Shown: piece by piece, positions 49,575 to 60,242 of the stretch | Layout: every line of letters begins with the position of its first letter | Numbering within the stretch: the first letter of the stretch is position 1 | Source: Nissolia schottii | Lineage: Eukaryota; Streptophyta; Magnoliopsida; Fabales; Fabaceae | Reading direction: 5' to 3' | Assembly: GCA_003254905.1 (NCBI GenBank) | Contig: QANU01067059.1 | Span: forward strand, 213,869 to 277,868 | Length of the DNA stretch: 64,000 nucleotides | Position numbers and translations under genes: made by a program | Notes under the pieces: model-generated | The model's input: the letters and a program-made list of their open reading frames with translations, nothing else | What the model was told of the DNA's origin: nothing | Database searches by the model: none

Positions 49575-50067
49575 GGAATGATAATATTTCTTCTAAGGTT
49601 TAGAGCACTCAAAGAATAGAATCTACTGTAATTCTGTTTTTCTGTTTTGGTATTGACATGTATTCTATTTTGTTATGACTGAACTGAACCAGAAGACATC
49701 AAAATAAGAGATATGCACTTGAGGCATTAGTCTGTTTGAAGCATTGGAAAAACTCTGGGCTATGATCATATTTTATATAGATACCATCACTCTAGGAAAG
49801 AAAAAAAAATGATAATTCCTACCTCTTTAATATAACTAAATGGCCATTTCACCTCTTCAGAAAGCAATTATTATTTCCATTTGTACGGAATTGTTTTTAC
49901 AAATTAAAATAGAATGGAATATCTGTGAAGTGGTCGTGTCTGATAGTTTTGTTGTAGTCCTTGACAAAAATTTTAAGCTCTGTTCTGTAAATGAATGCTT
50001 ATTCTCATAGAATAGTAGTAATAAAATCATTATTCATCAAATACATGATCAGTTGTATACTATTTTA

Positions 50068-50331
50068 TAGAGTAAACCTTCAAATTTGTCTGAAGTTATT
50101 AGCTTTGGTTATGTTCGTCATCAGGGTTATATGGAAATGGGCATATTAGTCCCTGATGTTGCCAAAAGTCTGTCAAATTAATCCGTGAGAATGACTAATT
50201 TGATATATATCAAAAGACTAACTTGAGCGGCTTTTGACAACTTCTAGAACTAATATGACTATTTGGATAACCTAGAGACAAACTTAACCGATGCTAACAG
50301 CTCCAAAAACGAATTTGAAGGTTTACTCCTA
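50068..50331. mobile_element. MITE with 20-bp terminal inverted repeats
   Basis: The left end is TAGAGTAAACCTTCAAATTT and the reverse complement of the right end is TAGGAGTAAACCTTCAAATT. The interior holds 'attagtccctgatg' and inverse words. No unambiguous target duplication: the candidate ctatttta/ctatttcc is only partly conserved. Confidence 0.7.
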
Positions 50332-50590
50332 TTTCCATTTCACAAAGTTTCCTTATCAAGTGTACATATCCTATGGTCTCCCTGCCACTAGATTTGCTTA
50401 CAAATGAAATCCTGATTACTGCTATAAACATACCTAAACCTTCTACATTTAATGTTATAATTACTACTACAATTGTAACATTAAATGTTATAATTATAAG
50501 CTAGCATTTTGTGACACCCTCTCCCTTATTACAAATATTAAATCATACAATTCAGGCTCTGCCATATACCATACCTAATTTACCTATGCC

Positions 50591-50830
50591 TTATTCTGCA
50601 GAATCATCTCCCAGTGAAACTTTACTCAGCCTGCTTGGCAGTGATTTGGCACTGTTATTCGCGACTTTTCGCTTTCCGTTTCTGCGCTGGTGAGACCTCA
50701 ACAGAGCTCTCCTTGCCAATTCTCTCCCAACATTGGATTTGGCTGTGTTTGGAGTTTCTTCTGAAGCGATTCCTTGCTTGCTGCTGCTGCTGCTATGAAG
50801 TTCTCTAGAATAGGCCTTCTCCGAAGCCAT
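50591..50830 (-). CDS. Small hypothetical protein (79 residues)
   Basis: Complete minus-strand frame starting MASEKAYSRELHSSSSSKQG and ending ...SRLSKVSLGDDSAE before TAA. The middle is strongly basic (two RR pairs and NGKRK), which could be a nuclear localisation signal, and the N-terminal part has a Ser run encoded by an AGC repeat. An in-frame ATG 8 codons upstream (50854) is possible, but MASEK gives the more usual start. No Cys, no membrane segment and no recognised domain. The composition resembles a real small plant protein more than a chance frame. It may be one exon of a larger gene. Confidence 0.4.
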   Translation of the reverse strand: MASEKAYSRELHSSSSSKQGIASEETPNTAKSNVGRELARRALLRSHQRRNGKRKVANNSAKSLPSRLSKVSLGDDSAE

Positions 50831-51288
50831 ATAGTTTTGAACATTTAGAACCAAAGAGAAAAATGTGTAAGAAGCTGTGACAGAGAATGGTGATTAGGCT
50901 CAGTTTTTAAGGTGGTATTTCAGAGATACTATTACACTCATTATAATGCATTGCACGCGTGGCTAGCAAAAGAATATGTGTTGGATTGCAGCAAAGGGTT
51001 AATGGGGTGCAAAAGGAATCACTTGTAAAAATCTCATGACCCCTTGGAATATGTTTAGCTATCTTGCATATGAAGAAACTCAATTGGTTCAATGGTTTAG
51101 CGCAACTGTGATTTTAAATTGCGGTTGCGATTGCTTGCAGAAAACTACTGCAATAACAATATTGTGACTGCAATTGTGACTATTGGTTATTCACGAGCAA
51201 GGCTAGTATAGCGAACTATAGAGAGATGCTTTCAGAGATCCTTTTAGTCTTGCACTTTATGGTCGCAAGAATAAAAGGACCACATTAA

Positions 51289-51327
<39 letters not shown>

Positions 51328-51650
51328 GTAATATAATGGTCGCAATATGAAGTCTTAAATTAAAGGAGGATTATGCTAAGAACCACTGACACACATTGTG
51401 ATTTGCTATGATTGATTGATACTACTAGAATAATATATTGATCTAGGTTAATGCAAGTGGAACACTTGTGCGTTTGAGGATTAATGGAAGTTGAACACTT
51501 TTTAAGAATTGAATAACGATAAAATAACTTAGATTTTGAAGTTATTAAGCTCAATTGTGTGACACTTAATTGTGTGCAACCCTTTTAACTAATATTCAAA
51601 CCATAATTTGTCATATTTTGATTGATGGATTTGTCTCTTTACTTTAGACC
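50831..51650. other. Intergenic DNA, no gene seen
   Basis: Contains an (ATT)n repeat at 51290-51327. No other recognised feature. Confidence 0.5.
51290..51327. repeat. (ATT)n microsatellite
   Basis: About 12 units. Confidence 0.95.
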
Positions 51651-51839
51651 TGTGAGAAATGGAAGAGGAATATATATATATATGAGTAGTATGTATGTGT
51701 TGTATTTTAAAGTATGTATGTTTATAAGGAATTGTATGCTTATTTATAGGCCTGTTATAGATAACAATTGTTACACAACAGGCCCAAATGAATTGGGACA
51801 AGGCTAGGACTTAATTTGACAAGATTTTGGTGGTGGACC

Positions 51840-52189
51840 AGTAGGACAATTCTCAATCCTGACAACTTACAATATCGGCAAACCAAGCTAGAGTTGGCGA
51901 CAATGTTATTAGCAAAGGCAAGGCAGTTGGAGGCAATGTGAAATTTCTTCTTACAGTTGCGACATTCGATGGTGGGACATTATGGAATGAGGTGCCCAAG
52001 TCGATGGCAATAGTGACAAGACTTACCCTTGTTATCAGTAACTACAAATGACATGTATGGTTTAGGTTGAAAGATGTCCAACCTAGTTTCTTCATACTTG
52101 AGATGAGGAAGAGCATCCTCAAGAGTGGGTAAGGGATCCTGATGCAACGAAGATGCTCGAACGGGTTCATAATCATTAGTAAGAGCCAT
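51840..52189 (-). pseudogene. Ty1/copia gag fragment with zinc knuckles
   Basis: From the ATG at 52189 the frame reads MALTNDYEPVRASSLHQDPL, then LEDALPHLKYEETRLD. This is the usual end of the copia gag (UBN2-type) domain, where the 'LPTLxxAxxxLxxEExR' pattern is conserved. It continues with CHYCHRLGHLIP, a CCHC knuckle whose last Cys follows directly after an in-frame TAA (51980-51982). Read through the stop, a second knuckle CRNCKKKFHIASNC (C-x2-C-x4-H-x4-C) and a third partial one (VCRYCKLSG) appear. The protein is nonfunctional here. It binds element RNA in intact relatives. Confidence 0.7.
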
Positions 52190-52229
52190 CAGAAATTGGA
52201 AAATTTACCATTTTAAGCTACTGAAAATA

Positions 52230-52450
52230 GCTAATTACTACAATGAAACAATTTGAAAATTGTTCCCAAAATAAACTATTTTTCTTATAAAGGGAGTCGA
52301 TTTAATTAAGTGATAATTTTTTTAATTTAGAAGTCAATTTAAATCGACTTTTAATTGTTTTTATAGGAGTAGATTTAAATTGACTCCTTTGTATACATAC
52401 ATACGTTGGTTTAAACCCATTTAAACCGACTCCTTCACAATTCAACTCTG
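52230..52450. repeat. Subterminal repeats of the MULE
   Basis: Several words of the type 'gagtcgatttaa', 'aaatcgactt', 'aattgactcc' and 'aaaccgactcc' occur in both orientations, a pattern common at the ends of Mutator-like elements. Placed directly downstream of the MULE transposase remnant, it probably marks one end of that element. Confidence 0.4.
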
Positions 52451-53311
52451 CAACAACATCCACGCCTCCAGTCGTCTAACTGATTCGCATGCCGACGTGC
52501 TACACTAGAGGTTGACACCACGATGCAACAGGTAGATAGTTTAGGATTTAGGGTTTGGTTGTGTATATTATTTTGTAACTTTAATGTAAGTTTATATAAC
52601 TTTATGTAAATTTAAGGTAACTTGATGTATGTTACATTATTATGCGATTCATTTTGTTGAGTTTGTTATTTCTTTCGTTGAGTTTGCTATTTCTTTATGA
52701 CTAATTTGTTTAGGTATGAATGTAGAATAAACTTACAAACAACAACTTAACAAAAAAAATGACATAACAAGTAACAAGTCATCAATAAAAGGCATTCATA
52801 AACACTTTAATAACATGGAACAGTACATAGCAACCATGAGACTATACCACTAGTCATTAGCATTTATATGCAGACAGTCATGTCTCGTGTAACCAAGCTA
52901 ATGACACATGCAACAATGTCTTACTCTATCCAGTTCAACTTGGTCCATCTCATTTGGAATACGAGTAGATCACAGGCCAACTTTCACTACTACGTCTTAT
53001 TGTTAGATTTGGCAAGATGGTAGGTCCACCTGGCTCAGACCACAAATTCTCATCAGACAGGGGTCTGAACTATCCCTTATACACGTGAGCAACATGCTCC
53101 ATACTATAAACAGAATAAACATAGCTAGCTCAATCAAGTCATGTCTGATGGCATGCTACTACTGAATGGCAACAAGGGAAATATAATGCCTAAAATGCTC
53201 CATAACCACAGGCTACATTACCTAAGTCGACCCTAAAGGACCTCTGGCTAAAAACCCTAGACTAGTCACGCACCAACACCTCGTAAGTTATGTCATCCTG
53301 ACCTATCGGTC

Positions 53312-54880
53312 TCACATGCATGTTTCCCTCAGAAGAATACTAGCATTAATCGTATCTGACAAGCACTCACAGAGCTTTGCCCCTACCCGTAGCTGAGTTT
53401 GTGTGCTCTGACCTCTGTCATAGAACGTCTTGACCAACTTATAGTAAGTGGTCCTGGCTATAGCTATGATCAAAAAAGATCGTGCACCCTTCAACATATT
53501 ATTCCTGCACTTCGATAGATTTGTGGTCATGTTGCCAAAATTACGTCCTTTGTCAGCATGTTGAGCCCACCATTCAAGCGGGATTCTGTCAATCCACTCA
53601 CCCATCGCTAAATCAATACCAATCAGCACACCTCTATAGTGGATATACCCCCAAACGTGATTGACTGTACGTCACATTCTTAAGTACCTTCTTTGCTTCA
53701 TTGTACTTGAAGCAGGTGCAGAAATTTGATACTGAGTGAATTGCACAGAATGCATGATACTCTCCTGGAGCAAGTCAACCATTCTCTTCATCTTGTAGGG
53801 TTGTGGCAATAGAGGTATGCTTGTCTGATAAAAAGGTTAAGGACAAAGCAATTAATAACATATAGAAGGACAATTAAAGTAATTAATAAGGTTAAGAACA
53901 TAGCGATAAACAATTAATAGCAAGTATAAGGACAAAAAATATTACTTGTTTGATATAACAAGAATGTGTGGTTGGGGTGTTACATGTTCTCAAACATTCT
54001 TCAAGAAATAACACCATGCCTCCTTTGTCTCCCCCTTAACAATTGCAAATGCGCAAATGCAATAGGGATAATCTAACAATTCCTATCTTGAGCAATTGCT
54101 ATCAAGTACACCACCGTACTTTCCATATAGATGTGTGCCATCAATTGAAATGAATGGGTTGCAATAATTAAGTGCCTCTATGCATGCTGGAAATGACAAA
54201 AAGCTCTTGAGAACATCACAACTTTATTACGAACCACACCATCATCAATATATGGCACAATTTGTAAATGAACAATCGAACCTGCCATAAATCCATGCGC
54301 AACACAAAATCGCATAAGTAAAATCACATAACTAACAAAAATGATAAGAACAGGTATTATAGCATAAGCAATAAGTAATAACAGATATTAAAAAGGTTAA
54401 TAACAAACCGACAAACATATATTATATGGTTTATGATAATAAATATTATAACACAAGCAATAAACAATAACAGATATCATAAGCAACAAAGCGACAAACC
54501 CTAAACATATATTATAACATAAGTAATAACATATACAATGACAATAAATATTACTTGGTACGCAATGTTGTAAACCCAAAAAAAAATGTAGGGAGCTCAT
54601 CGTACAATTCCTCCCAATTGCCATATATCATAGCAATCGCTCTCTGCTTTCCAAGCCAAAACGCCTTGTATGATGACATCAAGTTCAACTTCTTATGAAC
54701 ACCTATTTGCAGCGCTTTGATAATTGTATATGGATCAGCTTCTACAATCGAGTGTATGATTGCACAAGTAACCTTTGAATCCAGTTGCTGGTGACTCTTT
54801 GGTAAACTAGAAAAGAGACAAGTATGTTCATTAGTAAACTTCCTCACCTCCCACATTTGGGACTTCTCCTTTAGAGTCAT
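53312..54880 (-). pseudogene. Decayed MULE (MuDR-type) transposase
   Basis: Pieces of one protein run in the expected order on the minus strand. The N-terminal part (54880-54560) reads WEVRKFTNEHTCLFSSLPKS, then LDSKVTCAIIHSIVEADPYT, then WLGKQRAIAMIYGNWEELYD. Next (54190-54100) comes FISIDGTHLYGKYGG, including the first catalytic Asp. Then a segment resembling 'AVAQDGNxxIxPVAFAIVxGE' with stops (54090-53950), and SDKHTSIATTL plus AFCAIHSVSNFCTCFKYNEA (53830-53690). Last is EWIDRIPLEWWAQHADKGRN and NMTTNLSKCRNNMLKGAR (53600-53480). Multiple stops and frameshifts rule out activity. The C-terminal SWIM zinc finger was not found. Family assignment is firm from the co-linear motifs. Confidence 0.85.
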
Positions 54881-54979
54881 CCAAATTGACTAAGCACATC
54901 CTTGTTCTGCCATGGCACACCTACGCTGAATTTTCCCTTTGTCAGACTCGAGGACTTTGTGTTGTACACCTCTGTGGAG

Positions 54980-56820
54980 TGTAACATCCCGCTTTTTCGC
55001 TATTCTAAGCATTGTCTTAGAATACCATCTGCCAATTTTGGCATATATTGTTATTCATGTATCAGTTGAATCATTCATCCTCTTTGAGTCATTTTGTTAT
55101 AATTATGTTTATTTTCATATTAGTGTAAGGTGAAAACTAGAATAGTTAGGTCACGGTCTAACGTCAACTTGTCCGTTCAGCTTTCCGTTAGTCAATTACC
55201 TTCCCACTAGATAAACCCTAAAGCCAGAGACCCACTGAGGAGGTCTCGATACTTGTAATATACCTTGATGAAGTGTAGAGATTTATCACTTTCATCCTTT
55301 TCCAATATGAAAACCTTTGTCGACTTGCGAATAGGAGTTTTAACTTAAGAATCAAAATTTTTCCCGAATGTTTCGAGAGTTTATTTTCTATCTATCTAAA
55401 GCCTTCTAAGTCCAAGTTTTAGTGTTAAAACACTCTTCCCACGTTTTACATATACTTTATTAATTTTAATTCCATAATAACCTTGTACAAGAAAAATGGT
55501 TGCATTTTAGTTCTCAACACACCTTAAATCACACATCAAACCAACGCGTGACACGTCACAACACCTGACACCATCCATGGGTGCCACAGATCACTACCAC
55601 CTATACTTCTTGAGACAAGTGTCTCAAACCACTCTCATTTTGTGACAAGTGTCCCTGCCATGCACAAGACCATTGCTTGAGTTTCCTGCTGTCAAATAAG
55701 TCGTCGGTGGGCCTTATTTGTCAACCAATAAGCCCGATAAGAAGAAACTTCTGCCTAAAACCCCGAGAGGTATCTTTGCATGAGTTTCCATGTCATATTA
55801 AGCGCATTAAATATCTTTTTATCGATCTGGATCTGTCTTAGAAAAATTTTGATGTTACGGGACCCGGGTAACGGTTTAGTCCTGCGAGCCCGAAACTGAT
55901 TGTCTCTCTATCTGAATTTAATTAATTAGATGTTAAAGATACCCTTGAGATTCACTTTTATAGTGGTTGACTCATTTGTATCTTTATCTAATTTAATTTA
56001 CCCTAGACAGTCAAAACAGTCGTGTTCTTGTGTCCCGAACCACCACGAATCGCGCGACGAACCTACGCATGGGACATGTCACCCTTTAACCCCTTGCGAC
56101 CATGTGACACATGATGACCACGCTTCAATACATCCATCCCCCTTAGACCATGTGACCTCACGACCATGTCCCCCCACTCCAAAATTACTTCTTTTTTTTT
56201 TTAATTTCATAAAGACTTAGAAGAGAAATTCTCTTCATCATATTTTCATTCTCTAATTCAGAATCATAACTCCTTTTCCTCAACCAGTATCATCATCAGT
56301 CATCATCACCCAAGGCCATTTGACCAAGTACATCACATATGCAACCCAATTTCACTTTCTTTTTCCTTTTTGGATTTTGACCAAAACTACTAGAGAAATT
56401 CTCTCATCTCATCCACATGTCCTCCTTCACTGTCTTCACTCTCACCATTATCTCATCATTATTTTCATCTCAAGTCCCAAACCATCACCGAGTTGTGCTT
56501 GTGTGCTTTAGGTGGGTTTTCTGGCCTTGAGGTCACGGGGAAAAGCTTTGAGATTAAAGCTAAAATTTCTGTTGTTTAAATTTGTGCAAGTTAAATATCT
56601 CTGATATGTTTGTATTAGTGTGAATTCTGAGAATTGAGGTTGGTTTGGTTTAGGTGTGTTTGTGAAAATTTGCCTTAAGAAAATATAAGTCAAAGTTTTG
56701 CTAGGATAGTTTAGAAATTCTCATATTTTGGGGACTTGCATTTCGGGTAGAAATGATTATGTGGGAGAAAAAATTTATCTTGAAAAACTAACCTTGCTTT
56801 TTAAATTCATTTTTATGGTC
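54980..56820 (+). mobile_element. LTR with TGTAACATCCCG start, third chromovirus-like LTR
   Basis: Begins TGTAACATCCCGCTTTTTCG at 54980, the opposite-strand equivalent of the start at 37711. About 100 bases in it also shares 'ttattttcatattagtgta' with 37490-37508 read on the plus strand. The length and GC-moderate composition fit an LTR of 1.8 kb. The 3' end (...CA) and a target duplication were not located. The edge at about 56820 is placed where the copia leader sequence resumes. Confidence 0.5.
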
Positions 56821-56829
56821 CGCAGTTTC

Positions 56830-57113
56830 AGTAGGACATGCTGTTGTCGTAGCAAGTAGATAGATTAGCAGTATTAGGCTTTTCGTACATGTTTCTTCTG
56901 TCGCATGGGCCAGTGGGGTTAGTTGCACCACAGGCTTTGCATGATGTGAGAGGGTGCGTGGCTACTCGGAATGCCGTGAAATTTCGACAACAGAAGCAGT
57001 GAAGAACGACGAACAAAGTGCTGCCGGCAGTGATGACAATGGAGTAGAGGAAGTCGTAGAACTGGAGTGGGCAGCGAGTTATATAATAGGGAGTGAATGA
57101 CTAACTGATACCA
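56830..57113 (-). other. Copia leader with primer-binding site
   Basis: Directly inside the right short LTR. Starts TGGTATCAGTTAG at 57113 and continues as a C-rich leader (ctgcccactccagttctacg). It is the expected position of the untranslated leader before gag. Confidence 0.5.
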
Positions 57114-57227
57114 TGTGAGAAACAAAAGAAGAAAATATATATCTGAGCAGTATGTATGTATGTATTATATTCTAAAGTCTGTATGTTTATAAGAAATTGT
57201 ATACCTATTTATATGTTACACATAACA

Positions 57228-57837
57228 AGTAATTCAAATCAACCAATGTGGATAAAATTTAATGTGAACAAATATCTTAACCATTAAGATAAAAGAAAAT
57301 ATCTTAATAATTAAGATAAGTAAAATATATTAACAAAACCAATGACATATATAACAGTAACTTTTTGGTAGCCATGGCGGTAGAAAAAGAGTTGGCTCTA
57401 AATTAACCATGTTGTTGGTTGGAATCATCTCGTGCGAAAACTGGCATTGGGAAGTTTGGTTATGGTTAGAGTGCACCGTGATTGCGTGTAATAATTTAAG
57501 TTAGATAATAATTTATTCAATTTTATAAAGAAAGGCTAGCTAGTAGTCTAGTTGCTAGTACAATACGAAACCAACAAGTATGTAAAACAGATCCTGTTTG
57601 TTAATTTGGTTAGACAAAGTGCAATGACACACATAGCACTTTGCGATTAGGACAAGAAGAATTGGAAATGACGAGTACAAAATGTTGGGACAACTATGAA
57701 ATGCATTTTGAAAGAAAAAAAAATCCAAGAAAGAATAATCATTTGTGGAAGAAAGTTAAGGAGGAATTTGGAAAATTAGTTGCAAGTTGGATCTAATGCA
57801 AATGAAGTCCCCCATTTTTTTTACCTTGAGTATCTCA
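57228..57837. other. AT-rich intergenic DNA
   Basis: No gene or bounded repeat seen. Confidence 0.5.
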
Positions 57838-58263
57838 ATCATAATTATTAAACCTGATCTCAGACTCAATCTGGCTACCTTATCGGGTCACTTGGTCACT
57901 GGTTCAACTAATGAATTACTTATTAAACTAAATTTAATTAAATAAATATATTAAAATACATTAAAATTTAAATTATAAAATAAAATGATAAATATAATTA
58001 GTAATTTAATATAATTTTAGTATAAAAATATTTATTATTATGAGAACGTCATAATATGACAGTTCACATATAGTTATGATATATATAATATCAAATAAAT
58101 TATTTAACAAAGCAACATTAGTGGTTTGGCGGCTGAGCTACATGCTTCTTGCTTTGTGTTCATAGGTTTAAATCTTGCTTCAAACAAATGTTAGATTTTT
58201 GTACTAATTTCTAATGGGCATATGAACTGTTAACTCGGCTAGGTTAGGTTTAATAACTATGAT
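57838..58263. mobile_element. MITE with ATCATAATTATTAAACCT terminal repeats
   Basis: The left end is ATCATAATTATTAAACCTGA and the reverse complement of the right end is ATCATAGTTATTAAACCTAA. The right half carries 'tggcggctgagctac' followed by 'ggtttaaatc', reminiscent of pol III A and B boxes but degraded. No coding sequence. Confidence 0.6.
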
Positions 58264-58889
58264 CTCAATAGTGTCTATAAAAATAGTGACTATATCACAT
58301 TATTCATTCAGAAACGTGTAGGCAATAAAGATCAAGTTTATGTAACACTTTCATTAAGTTAAAACTATTTCTATATTCAAAATATTTTTAATTATAATTG
58401 ATTGATTTGCTTAAAATCTTGTTTTGGATTAGTTTTTTAATTTAATTTTGATGTGCATAATTTTACATAAACATTAAATCATATATTATTATATATTAAA
58501 ATTTTTAATTAGTAACTGTGAGTGTTAAAATAATTTTTTTATACAAAAATGCATGATTTGATGATTGTACAAATTTTTTTAATATCAATAATGCATCAAA
58601 GTTAATCTCTTACTATAACATTATTTAGACACTCATGATAAGTTATTTTAAAATTTAGATAAAGTAAAATATAAGAACTTTTAAAACGAAGAAAAAAAAT
58701 TGAAATCCCGATGCACTAATTAGGTGTAAAGTTTTGATTTTAAAATTATTTTGCTTTCAAAATGAATAAAATATTAACAATTCTTAACAACTGAACATAT
58801 AAAATATAAAGTCGCATGTATACTAGAAAGACCCCACTGTCTTTAGCAATCAGCATATACAACAACATATGGATTCTCTATTTAAAATA

Positions 58890-58922
<33 letters not shown>

Positions 58923-59920
58923 TTTATATTGTATGAATACAATTTTTTTTCTCTTTTAAACAATACAAAGCAAATGAGGCATGAGCACCATCATTGCTAC
59001 CGACATCAAACCTCCATTTGTCAATTCACTTATTTTGTGTTTATTGGTGCCTATTTTTGTCCCTCTCCCTCATTTACATATTCTCCTCCTTCATAATATC
59101 ACTTTTTGGAGGTTTCCAACCACAGTAAATGTTATGTACATTTATTTTGAACGAAAAATCGTGTTGATTCATATTATATTTATTATTAGATAAAATTTTG
59201 ATATAATTTACATTTACTTTTATCAAATAGTGTATGAGATACGAGTTGACGCAGTATTTAATACAAAATAAATATAATTAATATTTTTATTGTGTGAAAA
59301 TATTAGCAACCACGAGATGTGTCATGATATTAATTTACATTATCTTTTAATTATGTTGGTGTGAATTCAATCATCATCCACAGGAATGAAAAAACATTTT
59401 GTCGGAAAAAAAAAAACCCTTCAAAAAAGCTTCAATCAAGAACATTTAGCTCTAGAAAAAGAATAACAACCGTTCACCTTAAAATGCCTTGCCCCAAATC
59501 TGAAGCAGAGAATTAATTCATCCTCTTTTCTAAGAAGGTTGATTCCTTTTCTTTTTCATTAGCTTTCTCCTCTTCTTTGCTTAGAAATAGACTTGTTCTT
59601 CAAGCATGTTCCACTTCAGCATACGGTTCAACTTTAAAGTTAGAAAGAAAAAAACCACAATCAGAAGTGAATATAATCATGTATCTTAATCTAAGATTGT
59701 TTTCATTTTTCTAAAAGTAACCATTAAAAAGGGTTTACTTCTTTGCCATATGTTTAAGGGGCATTTCAAGTTCAATCCCACACATATGCATATAGTTTAT
59801 ACGCTTATGACAAAACTACATAGCCATTATTCTTAGTTCTTACTTTTTGTTAACATTTTCCAAAAACAAAAAAAGCAAAACAGAATTAACTGAAAGGAAC
59901 AATACACTTTGGGAGTGAAA
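58264..59920. other. AT-rich intergenic DNA upstream of the DUF1218 gene
   Basis: No gene was recognised. Contains a (TA)n-(CA)n repeat at 58889-58922. Confidence 0.5.
58889..58922. repeat. (TA)n(CA)n compound microsatellite
   Basis: About 11 TA units followed by 6 CA units. Confidence 0.95.
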
Positions 59921-59933
59921 GGGCCACAATGTC

Positions 59934-59939
59934 CACGTG
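59934..59939 (+). promoter_or_regulatory. G-box (CACGTG) in the DUF1218 promoter
   Basis: TCCACGTGTTTG contains the CACGTG core recognised by bZIP and bHLH factors. It lies about 55 bases upstream of a likely TATA box and about 300 bases before the start codon. Function inferred only from motif and position. Confidence 0.4.
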
Positions 59940-59987
59940 TTTGCTGTGTCAAGACTCATTAGCACACTACCTTTGTCACACTACATC

Positions 59988-59998
59988 TCAAATATAAA
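59988..59998 (+). promoter_or_regulatory. Putative TATA box of the DUF1218 gene
   Basis: CAAATATAAAC occurs about 250 bases upstream of the ATG at 60243. It implies a leader of about 215-225 bases. No intron is evident in that leader. Confidence 0.4.
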
Positions 59999-60242
59999 CT
60001 TATGGTGCTAATTAACAATTGGCTTAGTATTAAATCCTACAAAGTGGGAATCTTTGGCCTTTAAGCAACCTTTGCTCCAAGCAATTCCTTTCAACTCTTC
60101 CTCCTTCATTCTCCAAATTCTTCCACTCTTCACAATTTTCAAAAGCCTTATTTCCTCTCTCTTCTGTTCTCCCGTGTGAATTGGTACCCCTCTTGAACTC
60201 AAAAAATAAAGGGGGAAAAAGAGAAAGAAAATACCACAAAGA

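Larger units (their letters stand above)
51651..57227 (-). mobile_element. Defective Ty1/copia-like element framed by short LTRs
   Basis: Two similar repeats in direct orientation bound the region: 51651-51780 and 57114-57227. Both start TGTGAGAAA on the plus strand and share 'agtatgtatgt', 'gtatgtttataag' and 'aattgtat'. On the minus strand the right copy ends ...TCTCACA and is followed at once by TGGTATCAGTTAG, a primer-binding site for initiator tRNA-Met. A copia-type gag lies next to the left repeat. The pol region is missing, and a MULE and another LTR fill the interior. The 5-bp flanks (agacc, agtaa) do not match. The LTRs are unusually short for a copia element. Confidence 0.55.

Noticed and set aside
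58120-58200. Possible tRNA or SINE (tggcggctgagctac ... ggtttaaatc)
   Set aside because: Boxes are too degenerate and the stretch is inside a bounded MITE. No cloverleaf can be drawn.
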